64,000 nucleotides of DNA, taken from the NCBI GenBank assembly GCA_017461235.1, contig JAFTYU010000036.1, forward strand, positions 1 to 64,000. The letters are read 5' to 3'. This DNA comes from Clostridia bacterium (GTDB taxonomy: Bacteria; Bacillota; Clostridia; Oscillospirales; Acutalibacteraceae). Both the position numbers and the translations under genes were made by a program. The notes beneath the pieces were generated by a model that worked only from the letters and a program-made list of their open reading frames with translations, did not search any database and was not told the origin of the DNA. Positions 8,901-17,542 of the stretch are shown here, piece after piece (the stretch's first letter is position 1; each line of letters opens with the position of its first letter).

Positions 8901-8973
8901 TAACGATTGTAAATAATCGTTATGAAGGAATCTTCAATAAACCTATTATAACGAAACATTTTGCATAATTCAA
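8901..8973 (-). promoter_or_regulatory. Promoter and palindromic operator of the LRR-transporter operon
   Basis: On the minus strand TTGAAT (8973-8968) and TATAAT (8950-8945) are 17 bases apart. About 20-45 bases downstream lies the inverted repeat TAACGATT-6-AATCGTTA (8901-8922). It overlaps a second palindrome, ATCGTAACGAT, giving three half-sites in a row. This is a typical repressor block just after the transcription start. The regulator is not identified; none of the nearby regulators is of the LacI type. Confidence 0.6.
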
Positions 8974-9057
8974 TGCTTTTTTTTCGTGTTTTTTTATGCA
9001 CTTTGCAAAAACCTCCTTATTTGCATCTCAAAACGAAAGGCAATTAATAATATAATC

Positions 9058-9115
9058 TTGTTTTTAGTTATTCGGGGTGATACAATAATTCCAATAAAAA
9101 AGAATTATAAAGAGG
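9058..9115 (+). promoter_or_regulatory. Promoter and ribosome site of the GH27 gene
   Basis: TTGTTT (9058-9063) and TACAAT (9081-9086) are 17 bases apart on the plus strand, and AGAGG (9111-9115) sits 9 bases before the ATG. A TATAAT at 9051 has no usable -35. The promoter is divergent from the LRR operon. Confidence 0.5.
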
Positions 9116-9124
9116 TCGATTTAC

Positions 9125-10432
9125 ATGCATAAAAAACTTGCTCTTACTCCCCCTATGGGATGGAACAGCTGGGACTGCTACGGTGCAGCGGTTAATGAAG
9201 AACAGCTTCTTGCCAACGCAGATTATATGGCAAAACACCTTAAGGACTATGGTTGGGAATACGTCGTTTGTGACATTCAATGGTCCGAGCCCACGGCAAA
9301 CAGTTTTTACTACAACTACTTCGCTCCGCTTTGTATGGATGAATATTCACGTCTTATCCCTTCTGTTGAAAGATTCCCTTCTTCAGCAGACGGCAAAGGC
9401 TTCAAGCCCATTGCTGATTACATACATTCACTTGGTCTTAAATTCGGCATACATATAATGCGCGGCATCCCGAGACAAGCGGCACACCGTAACACAAAAA
9501 TAAAATGCGACGGCGTTACCGCAAGGGATATTGCGTGTCCTTCCAACATTTGTAAATGGAATCCCGATATGTATGGTCTTGAAACTAATAAAAAAGGGGC
9601 TCAGGAGTATTACAATTCAATATTCGAGCTTTACGCATCATGGGATGTTGATTACATCAAGTGCGATGACATTGCAAACACGGAGATGTTCCCTGACAAT
9701 CCCTATTCCGCAAGAAAAGAAATTGAAATGCTGCGAAAAGCCATTGATAATTGCGGCAGAGATATGGTTCTCAGTCTGTCTCCCGGTCCTGCACCTGTTT
9801 GGGAACACGAGCACCTTGCAGCTCACGCAAATATGTGGCGTATGACAGGCGATTTCTGGGACGAATGGAGCAAGCTGCACGCAATGTTTGAACGCTGCTA
9901 CGCCTGGCAGGAATATGTTCAGCCCGGCGCCTGGCCCGATTGTGATATGCTTCCTTTGGGCAGAATACAGATTACCGAAGAAAAACCCGAGTACAGAGAC
10001 CGTTACACACGTTTCACCCACGATGAACAGATAACAATGATGACTCTTTGGGGCATATTCCGTTCTCCTCTTATGATGGGTGGCGAGATGCGCAATAATG
10101 ATGAATTTACCCTTTCACTTCTTCAAAACAGAGAACTTATCGATATGCTTAAAAATTCAAACGGTGCAAGACAGTTCAAGCGTGAAGAAACCGACGGCAA
10201 AGGTGAAATAATCTGGACTTCTACAGGCGAAAGCTGCAAATATGTGGCGCTCTTTAACACAGACGACAACGAAAGAGAAATCAGTTTCAATATTACCGAT
10301 ATTTCAATCGGCGGTGTTAAATACAGCGTGTGGGATATGTGGAAACACGAAGAACATACCGTAACCGAAGCTGAATTCTCTGCAAAGGTTAACTCACATG
10401 GTGCAAGACTTTTCAAAATTGAGGTTAAATAA
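9125..10432 (+). CDS. Alpha-galactosidase, GH27 family
   Basis: The enzyme removes terminal alpha-linked galactose, and some family members remove alpha-N-acetylgalactosamine or beta-L-arabinopyranose. The 435-residue protein opens with the family mark PPMGWNSWDCYG. The nucleophile strand DYIKCDDIA places Asp181 as nucleophile, and TGDFWDEW (Asp243 region) is the acid/base segment. A C-terminal beta-sandwich follows from about residue 345. There is no signal peptide, so it should work in the cytoplasm. It lies divergent to the LRR-transporter operon and probably belongs to the same regulon. A strong terminator follows. Confidence 0.93.
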   Translation: MHKKLALTPPMGWNSWDCYGAAVNEEQLLANADYMAKHLKDYGWEYVVCDIQWSEPTANSFYYNYFAPLCMDEYSRLIPSVERFPSSADGKGFKPIADYIHSLGLKFGIHIMRGIPRQAAHRNTKIKCDGVTARDIACPSNICKWNPDMYGLETNKKGAQEYYNSIFELYASWDVDYIKCDDIANTEMFPDNPYSARKEIEMLRKAIDNCGRDMVLSLSPGPAPVWEHEHLAAHANMWRMTGDFWDEWSKLHAMFERCYAWQEYVQPGAWPDCDMLPLGRIQITEEKPEYRDRYTRFTHDEQITMMTLWGIFRSPLMMGGEMRNNDEFTLSLLQNRELIDMLKNSNGARQFKREETDGKGEIIWTSTGESCKYVALFNTDDNEREISFNITDISIGGVKYSVWDMWKHEEHTVTEAEFSAKVNSHGARLFKIEVK

Positions 10433-10464
10433 AACTTTCTCTATATAATTCACAAATAATACTA

Positions 10465-10507
10465 AAAGGGGCTGTAAAAAACTTCATTCGTTTTTTACAG
10501 CCCCTTT
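10465..10507. terminator. Bidirectional terminator between convergent genes
   Basis: An 18-bp stem (aaaggggctgtaaaaaac with its complement) has a 7-base loop, and the T-rich and A-rich arms serve both strands. It ends the GH27 gene and the Gfo/Idh/MocA gene. A close relative of this hairpin occurs at 25175. Confidence 0.88.
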
Positions 10508-10519
10508 ATTATATTTACC

Positions 10520-11530
10520 TTAAAATTCGTAATTGGGTCTTACCTTTTCACCTGTTTTTGCCGATTCTACAATTGCAAGGCAAACTTCAACCGTTTTTGC
10601 ACCTTCCCGTGCATCTGTCAAAACATCTTTATTATTGAGAATTGCATCTGCGAAAACTTCAAATTCTTTAACTGCGTTATGATTATTAACTTCAACCTGA
10701 AGTGTTTCGGGCTCTTTTGTAACCTGCTTATCATCAACCGTAAAGAGTGTCATTGTAGGAGACGTGTTATCACAAATAAGCGTTCCTTTTGTGCCGTAAA
10801 TAACGGTTCTCATTGTGTAGTCTCGTTTACAACCTGTTGAAACAAACACCTTTCCAGCTAAATTATCATCAAACTTCATAATTGCAATTGTTGCGTCATC
10901 ATACGTAACGTGCGGCAAAAGCTTGTGAGTACCGTAAGCGAAGACCTCCTGCGGATCACCGGCCAACCATCTCAACAAATCGACTGCGTGACAGCCGCCG
11001 CCGATTACTCCGTGACGTTTAGGGTCACAGCGCCAGGGCTCTTGTATTAACATATAATCGTGAGCATATTCCGATTCAACAAAATACAATTCACCAATTG
11101 TACCTGACTCGATTATCTCTTTCGCCTTTTCAAAAGCCGGGGTAAATCTGCAAATCTGACCTACCATAAACTTCACATTTGATTCTTCTGCAACCTTTAC
11201 TATTTCTTCAATATCTTCTCTTGTTAAAGCAAGAGGTTTTTCACAAAGCACGTGCTTGCCTGCACGAAGCAAGTCACAAGAAACTTTTTTGTGTTGTTGG
11301 TCAGGAATTGCAACGGTGACTACATCAATATCCTTATTATTAACGATATCCATATAGTCGGTTACCCACTTTTCTTCGGGGATGTTATATCTTTCACCCG
11401 CAAAGCGCAGATTTTCTTCGTTGCTGTCACAAATTAAAGCAATTTCCGCATCCTTACAATTCAATGCGCCTTCAACATGACACATTCCGAATTTCATACC
11501 GATATTTGCAACTTGTAATTTCCTTTTCAT
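10520..11530 (-). CDS. Gfo/Idh/MocA family NAD(P)-dependent oxidoreductase
   Basis: This is an oxidoreductase of the glucose-fructose oxidoreductase and inositol-dehydrogenase family, which oxidises or reduces sugar hydroxyls. The N-terminal Rossmann fold (VANIGMKFGMCHVEGA), the conserved EKPLAL segment and GVIGGGCHAVDLLRWL in the catalytic domain are all present. It is 336 residues long from the ATG at 11530, chosen because AAAGGTGAT lies 6 bases upstream. The longer start at 11548 has no ribosome site. It is transcribed divergently from the AraC gene, a usual arrangement for a regulator and its target. Confidence 0.9.
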   Translation of the reverse strand: MKRKLQVANIGMKFGMCHVEGALNCKDAEIALICDSNEENLRFAGERYNIPEEKWVTDYMDIVNNKDIDVVTVAIPDQQHKKVSCDLLRAGKHVLCEKPLALTREDIEEIVKVAEESNVKFMVGQICRFTPAFEKAKEIIESGTIGELYFVESEYAHDYMLIQEPWRCDPKRHGVIGGGCHAVDLLRWLAGDPQEVFAYGTHKLLPHVTYDDATIAIMKFDDNLAGKVFVSTGCKRDYTMRTVIYGTKGTLICDNTSPTMTLFTVDDKQVTKEPETLQVEVNNHNAVKEFEVFADAILNNKDVLTDAREGAKTVEVCLAIVESAKTGEKVRPNYEF

Positions 11531-11565
11531 AGCACTATCACCTTTCATTTTGTTTTTTCATATTC

Positions 11566-11594
11566 TTGCTCTTCACAAGATGTTTTGATATAAT
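11566..11594 (+). promoter_or_regulatory. Promoter of the araC-type gene
   Basis: TTGCTC (11566-11571) and TATAAT (11589-11594) are separated by 17 bases, upstream of the AraC-type gene on the plus strand. It lies in the divergent gap with the oxidoreductase gene. Confidence 0.65.
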
Positions 11595-11667
11595 ATTATT
11601 GATTTGCAAGCATTATTTCAAGTATTCTTTGTGTGAACTTTTCTTCATTTTGTTGGGAGTGAAAAAA

Positions 11668-12462
11668 ATGTCCGATATTCACAATTATATTAACAGGCAA
11701 ATACCGACTGTTCTCTATTGCGAAAAAGAATATGATTTAGCACCGGGAGAGCACTACGGGCCAATTGTTCGTGATGTATATATTATAGAGTGTTGTGTAG
11801 AAGGATATGGCTCGGTTATTATTAACAACAGAGAGTTCTCTGTTTCTCCAGGCGATTGCTATATTCTTTTTCCCGGGGACACCATTATTCACACAGCAGC
11901 TTCAACAGAGCCACGAAAGGGTTATTGGTGCGCTATTGACGGATTAGAGCTCGGTTTTATATTCAAATCAGCCGGTATATCTTCTCTTTCACCTTTCGCA
12001 CCTAAGGAATTTTTCCCTGAATTATGCGGTTGTGTAAAAAAAATGGTTGCCGAATGGGGCAAAGGTGATGCAGGTGAATCTTTGCGCGAAACGGCGTGTA
12101 TATATGAATTTTTGGGAATTTTAACAAAAAATAAAAAAGTCACCGTATATGATGACAGGATTGAACGTGCAATAGGGTTAATGGAATCAAAATATCACGA
12201 ACAACTCAGCGTTAACCGAATTGCACACGAAATCGGTCTTGAACGCAGTTATTTTTCAGTTTTATTCAAAGAAAAAACAACCGTTTCACCACATCAATAC
12301 CTGACAGTTCTTCGCATAAACAAAGCCCGTGAGCTTATGGAAAAGGAGCATTGCAGTATAACTGAATCAGCAATAGCCACCGGGTTTAATCCCTGCAACT
12401 TTGCCCGAATTTTCAAAAGGGTAACGGGCAAGTCCCCTACAGAATACTATAAAAAAACATAA
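11668..12462 (+). CDS. AraC family transcriptional regulator
   Basis: This 264-residue protein has an N-terminal cupin sensor of about 90 residues (LAPGEHYGP and INNREFSVSPGDCYILFPGD) and a C-terminal pair of helix-turn-helix motifs. The motifs are LSVNRIAHEIGLERSYFSVL and SITESAIATGFNPCNFARIF, the latter followed by the family signature GKSPTEYYKK. The start is placed at the ATG at 11668, eight bases after GGGAG. The longer TTG-started frame reads through the promoter and is unlikely. It probably senses a sugar and controls the neighbouring oxidoreductase and glycosidase genes (inference from position). Confidence 0.92.
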   Translation: MSDIHNYINRQIPTVLYCEKEYDLAPGEHYGPIVRDVYIIECCVEGYGSVIINNREFSVSPGDCYILFPGDTIIHTAASTEPRKGYWCAIDGLELGFIFKSAGISSLSPFAPKEFFPELCGCVKKMVAEWGKGDAGESLRETACIYEFLGILTKNKKVTVYDDRIERAIGLMESKYHEQLSVNRIAHEIGLERSYFSVLFKEKTTVSPHQYLTVLRINKARELMEKEHCSITESAIATGFNPCNFARIFKRVTGKSPTEYYKKT

Positions 12463-12497
12463 ATAGGTTAATTACAAAAGGTCAATCAAAGCTAAAA

Positions 12498-12530
12498 TAC
12501 CGAACACCTTCATTTTCAAGGTGTTCGGTA
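12498..12530. terminator. Bidirectional terminator overlapping the MATE stop codon
   Basis: A perfect 13-bp stem (taccgaacacctt / aaggtgttcggta) with a 7-base loop is followed by TCGTTTTTT on the plus strand and TTTTAG on the minus strand. It ends the AraC-type gene. The last codons and stop of the MATE gene lie inside it, so it also serves that gene. Confidence 0.85.
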
Positions 12531-13904
12531 TCGTTTTTTATCAAGTGTTTTATGTTTTTTTCTGCGGCGTGCTATTTCCACAAACGCGAAAAAGAAAACA
12601 CATAAAATTATTTGCACAATGGTAGATATTGGTGTAGCCAGACCGATACGGAATAATGATACAGGCACAATACGGCTCATTGCCCAGGAAACAGGAAGAC
12701 GAACACATATACCACCTATAATTCCCTGAAGCATAACAAAGGTTGTATTACCGCAACCGTTAAAATAACCCATAAAGCAAAACAGAAAAGCTGTAAGCAT
12801 ACAGTCAATAGCATAGGCTTTCAGATATTCGGCAGCAGGCGCAATAATTGCACCGTCCTTTGCAAATATTCCTGCAAGGATATCTCCGTGAAAGAATGAG
12901 AAATATGCAACAATAACACCAACAGCCAAAGAAGAAGCAATACCGTACCACAAGGCTTTTTTGGCGCGCCCGTATTTTTGTGCACCTATGTTTTGAGCAA
13001 CAAACGCAGACATAGATTGCATAAATGCAGACGGAATCAGCATAATGAAAGCGCAGACCTTCTCCGCAACACCCACACCTGCCGATACGGTAAGACCAAG
13101 GTTATTAACAATGGCAAGAATTACAAGGAAAGATATGCTGACAAGCAAATCCTGAAGAGCTATAGGTGTGCCCAAGCGCATAATGGATTTAATATGCATA
13201 GCATCCGGTCGAAGATATTTACACGAGAAATCAAAAGGCAGTTTTCGTTTTCTTATAACAAACAACGAAGCAACTACACTCATTGCTTGCGCAAAAACAG
13301 TTGCAACAGCAGCACCGACAGCACCCAGCCCAAATACAGCAACAAGTAACAAATCACCTAAAATATTCAAGACACAAGCTATTGCTACCGTAAGTAATGG
13401 TATTTTGGAATCGCCAATTCCCCTGAATATACTACCTACTAAGTTATACGCAACAATAAACAGAGTTCCGGCTGAACAAATCATAACATACCACACCGTG
13501 TTATCGTAGGCCTCGGCAGGCGCATGCATTAATTTCGCCAAATCGGAAGCTGACAATACCATTACAACCGTCAATATCAAGGAAACAATACCGAACAAGG
13601 TGATACCGTTCCCGATAATCTTGCCGGCTTCTTCTCGTCTGCCTGCTCCGATTTTTTCGCCGACATATACAGTCAACCCCATTGCAAGACCTGTGATTAC
13701 AACTGTAAGCGTCATCATAATCTGGCTACCTGTAGATACTGCCGACACAAAAACATCTGCGCTGTCTCCGCCAAATTGTCCTACTATAAGTAAATCAACT
13801 GCGCCATACATTGCTTGTAAAAACAGTGCCAGCAAAACCGGCAAAGCAAAACGTATAAGCGGAGAGAATATTTTACCATCCGTGAAATTTTGCGTCTTAT
13901 CCAT
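12516..13904 (-). CDS. MATE family multidrug efflux transporter
   Basis: This cation-coupled exporter of drugs or metabolites has about 462 residues and 12 predicted membrane helices. The typical N-terminal stretch of the NorM/DinF family is present (FSPLIRFALPVLLALFLQ and YGAVDLLIVGQFGG), with the second half repeating the pattern (IMRLGTPIALQDLL). The start is the ATG at 13904, preceded by a strong GAGGAGG; the longer frame reads into the attenuator. It is controlled by a promoter, a short leader ORF and a terminator in front of it, an arrangement that links drug export to ribosome stress. Confidence 0.92.
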   Translation of the reverse strand: MDKTQNFTDGKIFSPLIRFALPVLLALFLQAMYGAVDLLIVGQFGGDSADVFVSAVSTGSQIMMTLTVVITGLAMGLTVYVGEKIGAGRREEAGKIIGNGITLFGIVSLILTVVMVLSASDLAKLMHAPAEAYDNTVWYVMICSAGTLFIVAYNLVGSIFRGIGDSKIPLLTVAIACVLNILGDLLLVAVFGLGAVGAAVATVFAQAMSVVASLFVIRKRKLPFDFSCKYLRPDAMHIKSIMRLGTPIALQDLLVSISFLVILAIVNNLGLTVSAGVGVAEKVCAFIMLIPSAFMQSMSAFVAQNIGAQKYGRAKKALWYGIASSLAVGVIVAYFSFFHGDILAGIFAKDGAIIAPAAEYLKAYAIDCMLTAFLFCFMGYFNGCGNTTFVMLQGIIGGICVRLPVSWAMSRIVPVSLFRIGLATPISTIVQIILCVFFFAFVEIARRRKKHKTLDKKRYRTP

Positions 13905-13920
13905 AACTACCTCCTCACAC

Positions 13921-13968
13921 AAAAACGCCGGATAAGAAACCGCACACATACAATTGTCTTAATCCGGC
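13921..13968 (-). terminator. Attenuator terminator before the MATE gene
   Basis: On the minus strand GCCGGATTAAGA (13968-13957, segment B) pairs with TCTTATCCGGC (13937-13927, segment C) with one bulge, and GTTTTT follows. Segment C can instead pair over 14 perfect bases with AACGCCGGATAAGA, which ends at 14017 and contains the stop codon of the leader ORF (segment A). A:C and B:C are mutually exclusive, the structure of a transcription attenuator. Confidence 0.8.
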
Positions 13969-14018
13969 AGCACCATATACGCTGGGCCTACCCTCCGACA
14001 AAAGTCTTATGCGACATC

Positions 14019-14045
14019 TTATCCGGCGTTGTACATACGACTCAC
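14019..14045 (-). CDS. Leader peptide MSRMYNAG of the MATE attenuator
   Basis: A GTG-started frame of eight codons, encoding MSRMYNAG, has GGAGG five bases upstream (14055-14051). It begins only about 17 bases after the predicted transcription start. Its last two codons and stop lie in segment A of the attenuator, so a ribosome finishing this peptide would block A and let the terminator form. A ribosome arrested at the first codons would leave A free and allow read-through into the MATE gene. The frame is seen; the mechanism is inferred by analogy with antibiotic-induced attenuation of resistance genes. Confidence 0.65.
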   Translation of the reverse strand: MSRMYNAG

Positions 14046-14068
14046 AACATCCTCCGATGAACTTTGCA

Positions 14069-14097
14069 ATTGTACCATATATTGTTTAAGAAGTCAA
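14069..14097 (-). promoter_or_regulatory. Strong promoter of the MATE leader
   Basis: On the minus strand TTGACT (14097-14092) and TACAAT (14074-14069) are 17 bases apart, close to consensus. Transcription should start near 14062, giving a leader of about 160 bases before the MATE start codon. Confidence 0.82.
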
Positions 14098-14099
14098 TT

Positions 14100-14398
14100 C
14101 TCGCAAATTATAAGTTTACTCACAACAGGAACTTTATTTATAAAGCAGATAATATTGAGCAATGTTTTTCTTCCCCGAAATTGCAATTCATCAATTTACT
14201 CTTCCGATTTCATTAGAGTGGGTAAAGCGAAATATTCTGAAAACCGGGAATAATTTGAAGCACAGTATATTCATAACACAATATGAAAACAATAATGACC
14301 TGCAAGCGATAAAACAAGCCCAAAAACCATAGAGACAACTGAAGATATTAATATCTCTCATTTGTAAAAGTCATTGCATCTCCCGCACAACGAAAAAC
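14100..14398. other. Gene-free stretch
   Basis: This AT-rich stretch of about 300 bases lies between the MATE promoter and the terminator of the cyclase gene, which is transcribed towards it. I see no convincing ORF, RNA structure or repeat in it. Confidence 0.5.
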
Positions 14399-14442
14399 AA
14401 CACTCCACAATGAAAAAGTTTTGCTTTTCTTTGCGGAGTGTT
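14399..14442 (-). terminator. Terminator of the cyclase/GH106-like/MFS operon
   Basis: The stem aacactcc (14399-14406) with ggagtgtt (14435-14442) carries a long AT-rich loop that can also pair in part. TTGTTTTTCG follows on the minus strand. Confidence 0.65.
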
Positions 14443-14469
14443 TCTTTGGTTTGTTCTATAAATTGAATA

Positions 14470-15036
14470 TTACATCTCGGCTATTACTCTACAGGGTAAA
14501 CCTGTTATTCCGACACAGTTCAGCGGATACGTATGAATAACAAGTTCTCCTTCCAAATCAACAATAGATTTTAAATTGCATAGGTTCTCAATAATGAAAA
14601 CTCCTTTATCGGCACAGTACATATCTTTCGGTGTATGTTCCCTGCCTCTCCTGACACCTGCGAAATCAACGCCGATAACGGAAATGTTCTTTTCCAAAAG
14701 AATATCTATGAGTTCATTTGAAAGCTGCGGATGCTCTTTGAAATATCTTTGTGTGCCGTATTTTTCTGACTCAATGAAGCCTGTATAAAACACCACAAAC
14801 ATATCTGAACTGACTTTAGATATATCTATATCACACACATCAATATCTCTGTCCTTAACGGATGTCACATCAAACACAACTGCTTTTCGTTCAGTATATT
14901 CCAACGGAAATTCTTTATTCATCACATCAAAATGTGTTCCCAGATGTCCTGTTAAATCTTTATTTTCATTTCTTTGTGCATCCTTCAGCATTTCAGGAGT
15001 AATTTTAAGAGTAATATCTGTTTTCACGCCATTCAC
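14470..15036 (-). CDS. Cyclase/kynurenine-formamidase family metal hydrolase
   Basis: Members of this family hydrolyse amide or ester bonds of aromatic or cyclic substrates with a bound metal. The signature HLGTHFDVM (residues 31-39) matches the HxGTHxD metal motif. GVDFAGVRRGREHTP and HTYPLNCVGITGLPCRVIAEM give the conserved C-terminal half. At 188 residues it is a little short, lacking the usual proline and histidine after the Asp. The exact start is open: GTG at 15036, or GTG at 15027, which has AAGGTG six bases before it. It follows the GH106-like gene closely and seems to be the last gene of that operon. Confidence 0.8.
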   Translation of the reverse strand: MNGVKTDITLKITPEMLKDAQRNENKDLTGHLGTHFDVMNKEFPLEYTERKAVVFDVTSVKDRDIDVCDIDISKVSSDMFVVFYTGFIESEKYGTQRYFKEHPQLSNELIDILLEKNISVIGVDFAGVRRGREHTPKDMYCADKGVFIIENLCNLKSIVDLEGELVIHTYPLNCVGITGLPCRVIAEM

Positions 15037-15055
15037 CTTGCCTGTCTATATTCGC

Positions 15056-17542
15056 TCAAGCTGTATAAATCGTCACAGGACCATACAGACCACCTGACAC
15101 AATATCCTTTGCAAAATCCAGCTCCGCTTCAAAATAAGGGGACAACTCTTCTGTTTTCCACTTATTAAAGTAATCGGTGTACACATATCGGTTTGCAGAT
15201 GTATTAGTTACCACAATTTTCAATCTGTTGCTTTTATCAAGTATGCCTGCAGGTATTTTTATTCTATACGGCGGCATTAAAGCTGTTGCTAAAAAATTGT
15301 CATTGAGATATACTTCTGCCGCATAATGCACATCCCCGAGATCAATTAAGCCATCCTTTCCGACTTTTTCATCAGGAAGTGTAAACGTTGTTTCATAAAC
15401 ACCGCTGCCGGAATACGCGCACCCAATCAAATGTGACCAGTCACCGAGAGCGAGCGGAACCGCCTTATCGTAATGCTTTTTATTTTCAAATCCATTTTCA
15501 TTAAAAACAAGTTCAGTTCCTTTCCGGAACATAAAATCATTCGTAACATAATTTTTTTCACAAAACTCTTTTTTGTTCTCTGAACTATAATTTTCTTCTG
15601 TCAGCAAAACCACAGCCGATTCACCTATCGCAAGGGAAAGATTAAGAATGTTATTTTCTGTTTGCATACGTCCCGCAGCACCTGTTAACAGGTCAAGCAG
15701 ATAACCCTTTGCTGAAGGTAAATGGATGCGATAATCGCCCTTTTCACCCGATTCACGAAAGAAAAAGAACAAATCCGTATTTTCTGTCTTTCTGTGCATT
15801 GCACGCAAGCCATCGCCATCAATCCCAACTACAGGTGTGAGACCCGAAATACTATAGGAAACCTTGCCGCCGCCTTCAACAAAACGCTTCAGCACGTTTT
15901 GGGTATCCTGCGGAATAAAAGCTCCTTCAGGGATTATTATATTGCGGTATCGGGCACTACCGATACACATACAGCCTTTTTCTGCTCCTTCTGCTGATTG
16001 AATAACGTCATCGTCAACGATATCAAAATCAATCGTCATATCTTCGAGAGCTCTGCCCAACGTATCAAAGGTTTTTGATATAACTTCACCTTTCAGCCCG
16101 CCCTGAAAATCGCTGACAGGATAATAGAGACCTGTTTCACAGACACGCTCTCCCAGAGTGGCTATATATGAAATGCGCTCTGCATAACGGTTGAATTGAC
16201 ACAGATAACTGTAATACATTTGATTCTCTGTAAAGACCGGTAGCTCCTGTGCAAGAAGCTGACCTTTACGCCCGAGCGGAAAATTAAAGGGATTAAATAC
16301 GTTTATTCCGCGTACAGCCTGGTATCCTATGGTATATCGCATTATATCATAAGTAAGCCCCGGACCTGCCACTCCGAAAATTTCACTCATTGCGAGCTTC
16401 GTACCGTTCTGCGCGGCAGCAGATGACGCATATCTCGGAAAAAATCCGTTATAAGCGTTCATATCGTCTTTGTTTTTTATTCTGTTTTCCGGATAAAGCT
16501 GACGCCATATAATATCCACCCCGGGAATATCAAAGCACCTGAGCGCACGCATAAGATTAAAATTCCCGCCACCCTTGACACAACCAAGAGGACTGTGGTC
16601 CATATCCATATGTCCCGTAAAAGCAAGCCCATGTTCATTTGCCCATTTCTTGCAAGTCAAAAGAAAATTATCACAGAAAACGCGACTGCACAAATCATAC
16701 CAGCGGTGCAGTATGGTAATATTGTCTTCTTTTGGAATTATCCTTCCTGCAACAAGCGGCAGATGAGGTAATATCGACTCTCCGTATATGAACTCGTATT
16801 TTTCTGCCAGTTCTTTATTAAAAGCTGCTGATGGTGCTTTAGGCTCATCTGTAAATACGGCAGTAACGCTTTCGGGCACATTTTTCATTGCCGCGGCATA
16901 TTTTTCATGAGTAATTTCAATAAAGTATTCCGTTGCATTTCTGTTAAGTAAATCCGGATAATCTGCATCTCCGCAGATCACTTTTTCCGTAAAATATTCC
17001 GTTACAACAGTATTTTCAGAAAAAATGTAGCCTTCCTTGATAATTTCCTTATCATTCAAAAAAGCCGCAAGAATATCGGGTGTTGATTTTCTGTACATCT
17101 CACCTGCAGAAAAAGAAAGTTCATTAGTTTTCAGAACTTCCCGGGCATACTCGGGATGAGCTTTAAGAACCTTGCCGCAAGCACCGCCCGAAGGCCAACC
17201 GCCTTCATCATAAATCCAGCAGTTCATACCAAGGGATTTACCCTTTTCAACAGCATAAGCACAAAGCTCAAAAAACTCTTCTGAAAGATAATCGGGAGTA
17301 AGATTGGTCGGCATACTGTCGGAACGAAAATTTCGTGGTTCGGGAAGAATATAAAAAGCACGAATACCGAGATTTTGCATCTCTGCCAATTGTTCATCTA
17401 TAACATCGCAACCGCATACGTCATTCCACACCCACACATATACGGGAGAGTATGCTACAGCAGGCGATACAAAACTATTTATATCAAATCCGTCTTTATT
17501 TTTCATAACCATTTCGTCATTTAATGTTTCATACATTTGCAT
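15056..17542 (-). CDS. GH106-like glycoside hydrolase (putative alpha-L-rhamnosidase)
   Basis: This large (828-residue) protein has the pattern of GH106-type enzymes. It opens with VWVWNDVCGCDVIDEQL, then GIRAFYILPEPRNF, then LGMNCWIYDEGGWPSGGACG near residue 110. A TIM-barrel region to about residue 480 includes AVFTDEPKAPS and GHMDMDHSP. A GH2-like sugar-binding jelly roll lies at about residues 690-800 (GSGVYETTF and DLGDVHYAAEVYLND). It probably removes alpha-rhamnose or a similar sugar from plant glycans. There is no signal peptide. Its ATG lies inside the end of the MFS gene (14-base overlap), which implies translational coupling. Confidence 0.78.
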   Translation of the reverse strand: MQMYETLNDEMVMKNKDGFDINSFVSPAVAYSPVYVWVWNDVCGCDVIDEQLAEMQNLGIRAFYILPEPRNFRSDSMPTNLTPDYLSEEFFELCAYAVEKGKSLGMNCWIYDEGGWPSGGACGKVLKAHPEYAREVLKTNELSFSAGEMYRKSTPDILAAFLNDKEIIKEGYIFSENTVVTEYFTEKVICGDADYPDLLNRNATEYFIEITHEKYAAAMKNVPESVTAVFTDEPKAPSAAFNKELAEKYEFIYGESILPHLPLVAGRIIPKEDNITILHRWYDLCSRVFCDNFLLTCKKWANEHGLAFTGHMDMDHSPLGCVKGGGNFNLMRALRCFDIPGVDIIWRQLYPENRIKNKDDMNAYNGFFPRYASSAAAQNGTKLAMSEIFGVAGPGLTYDIMRYTIGYQAVRGINVFNPFNFPLGRKGQLLAQELPVFTENQMYYSYLCQFNRYAERISYIATLGERVCETGLYYPVSDFQGGLKGEVISKTFDTLGRALEDMTIDFDIVDDDVIQSAEGAEKGCMCIGSARYRNIIIPEGAFIPQDTQNVLKRFVEGGGKVSYSISGLTPVVGIDGDGLRAMHRKTENTDLFFFFRESGEKGDYRIHLPSAKGYLLDLLTGAAGRMQTENNILNLSLAIGESAVVLLTEENYSSENKKEFCEKNYVTNDFMFRKGTELVFNENGFENKKHYDKAVPLALGDWSHLIGCAYSGSGVYETTFTLPDEKVGKDGLIDLGDVHYAAEVYLNDNFLATALMPPYRIKIPAGILDKSNRLKIVVTNTSANRYVYTDYFNKWKTEELSPYFEAELDFAKDIVSGGLYGPVTIYTA

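Noticed and set aside
13921..14062. MATE leader as a metabolite riboswitch (THF- or ZTP-like strings such as GGAGGGTAG or CGCTGGGC)
   Set aside because: The strings occur without the rest of either consensus, and a leader ORF with a ribosome site explains the region better.
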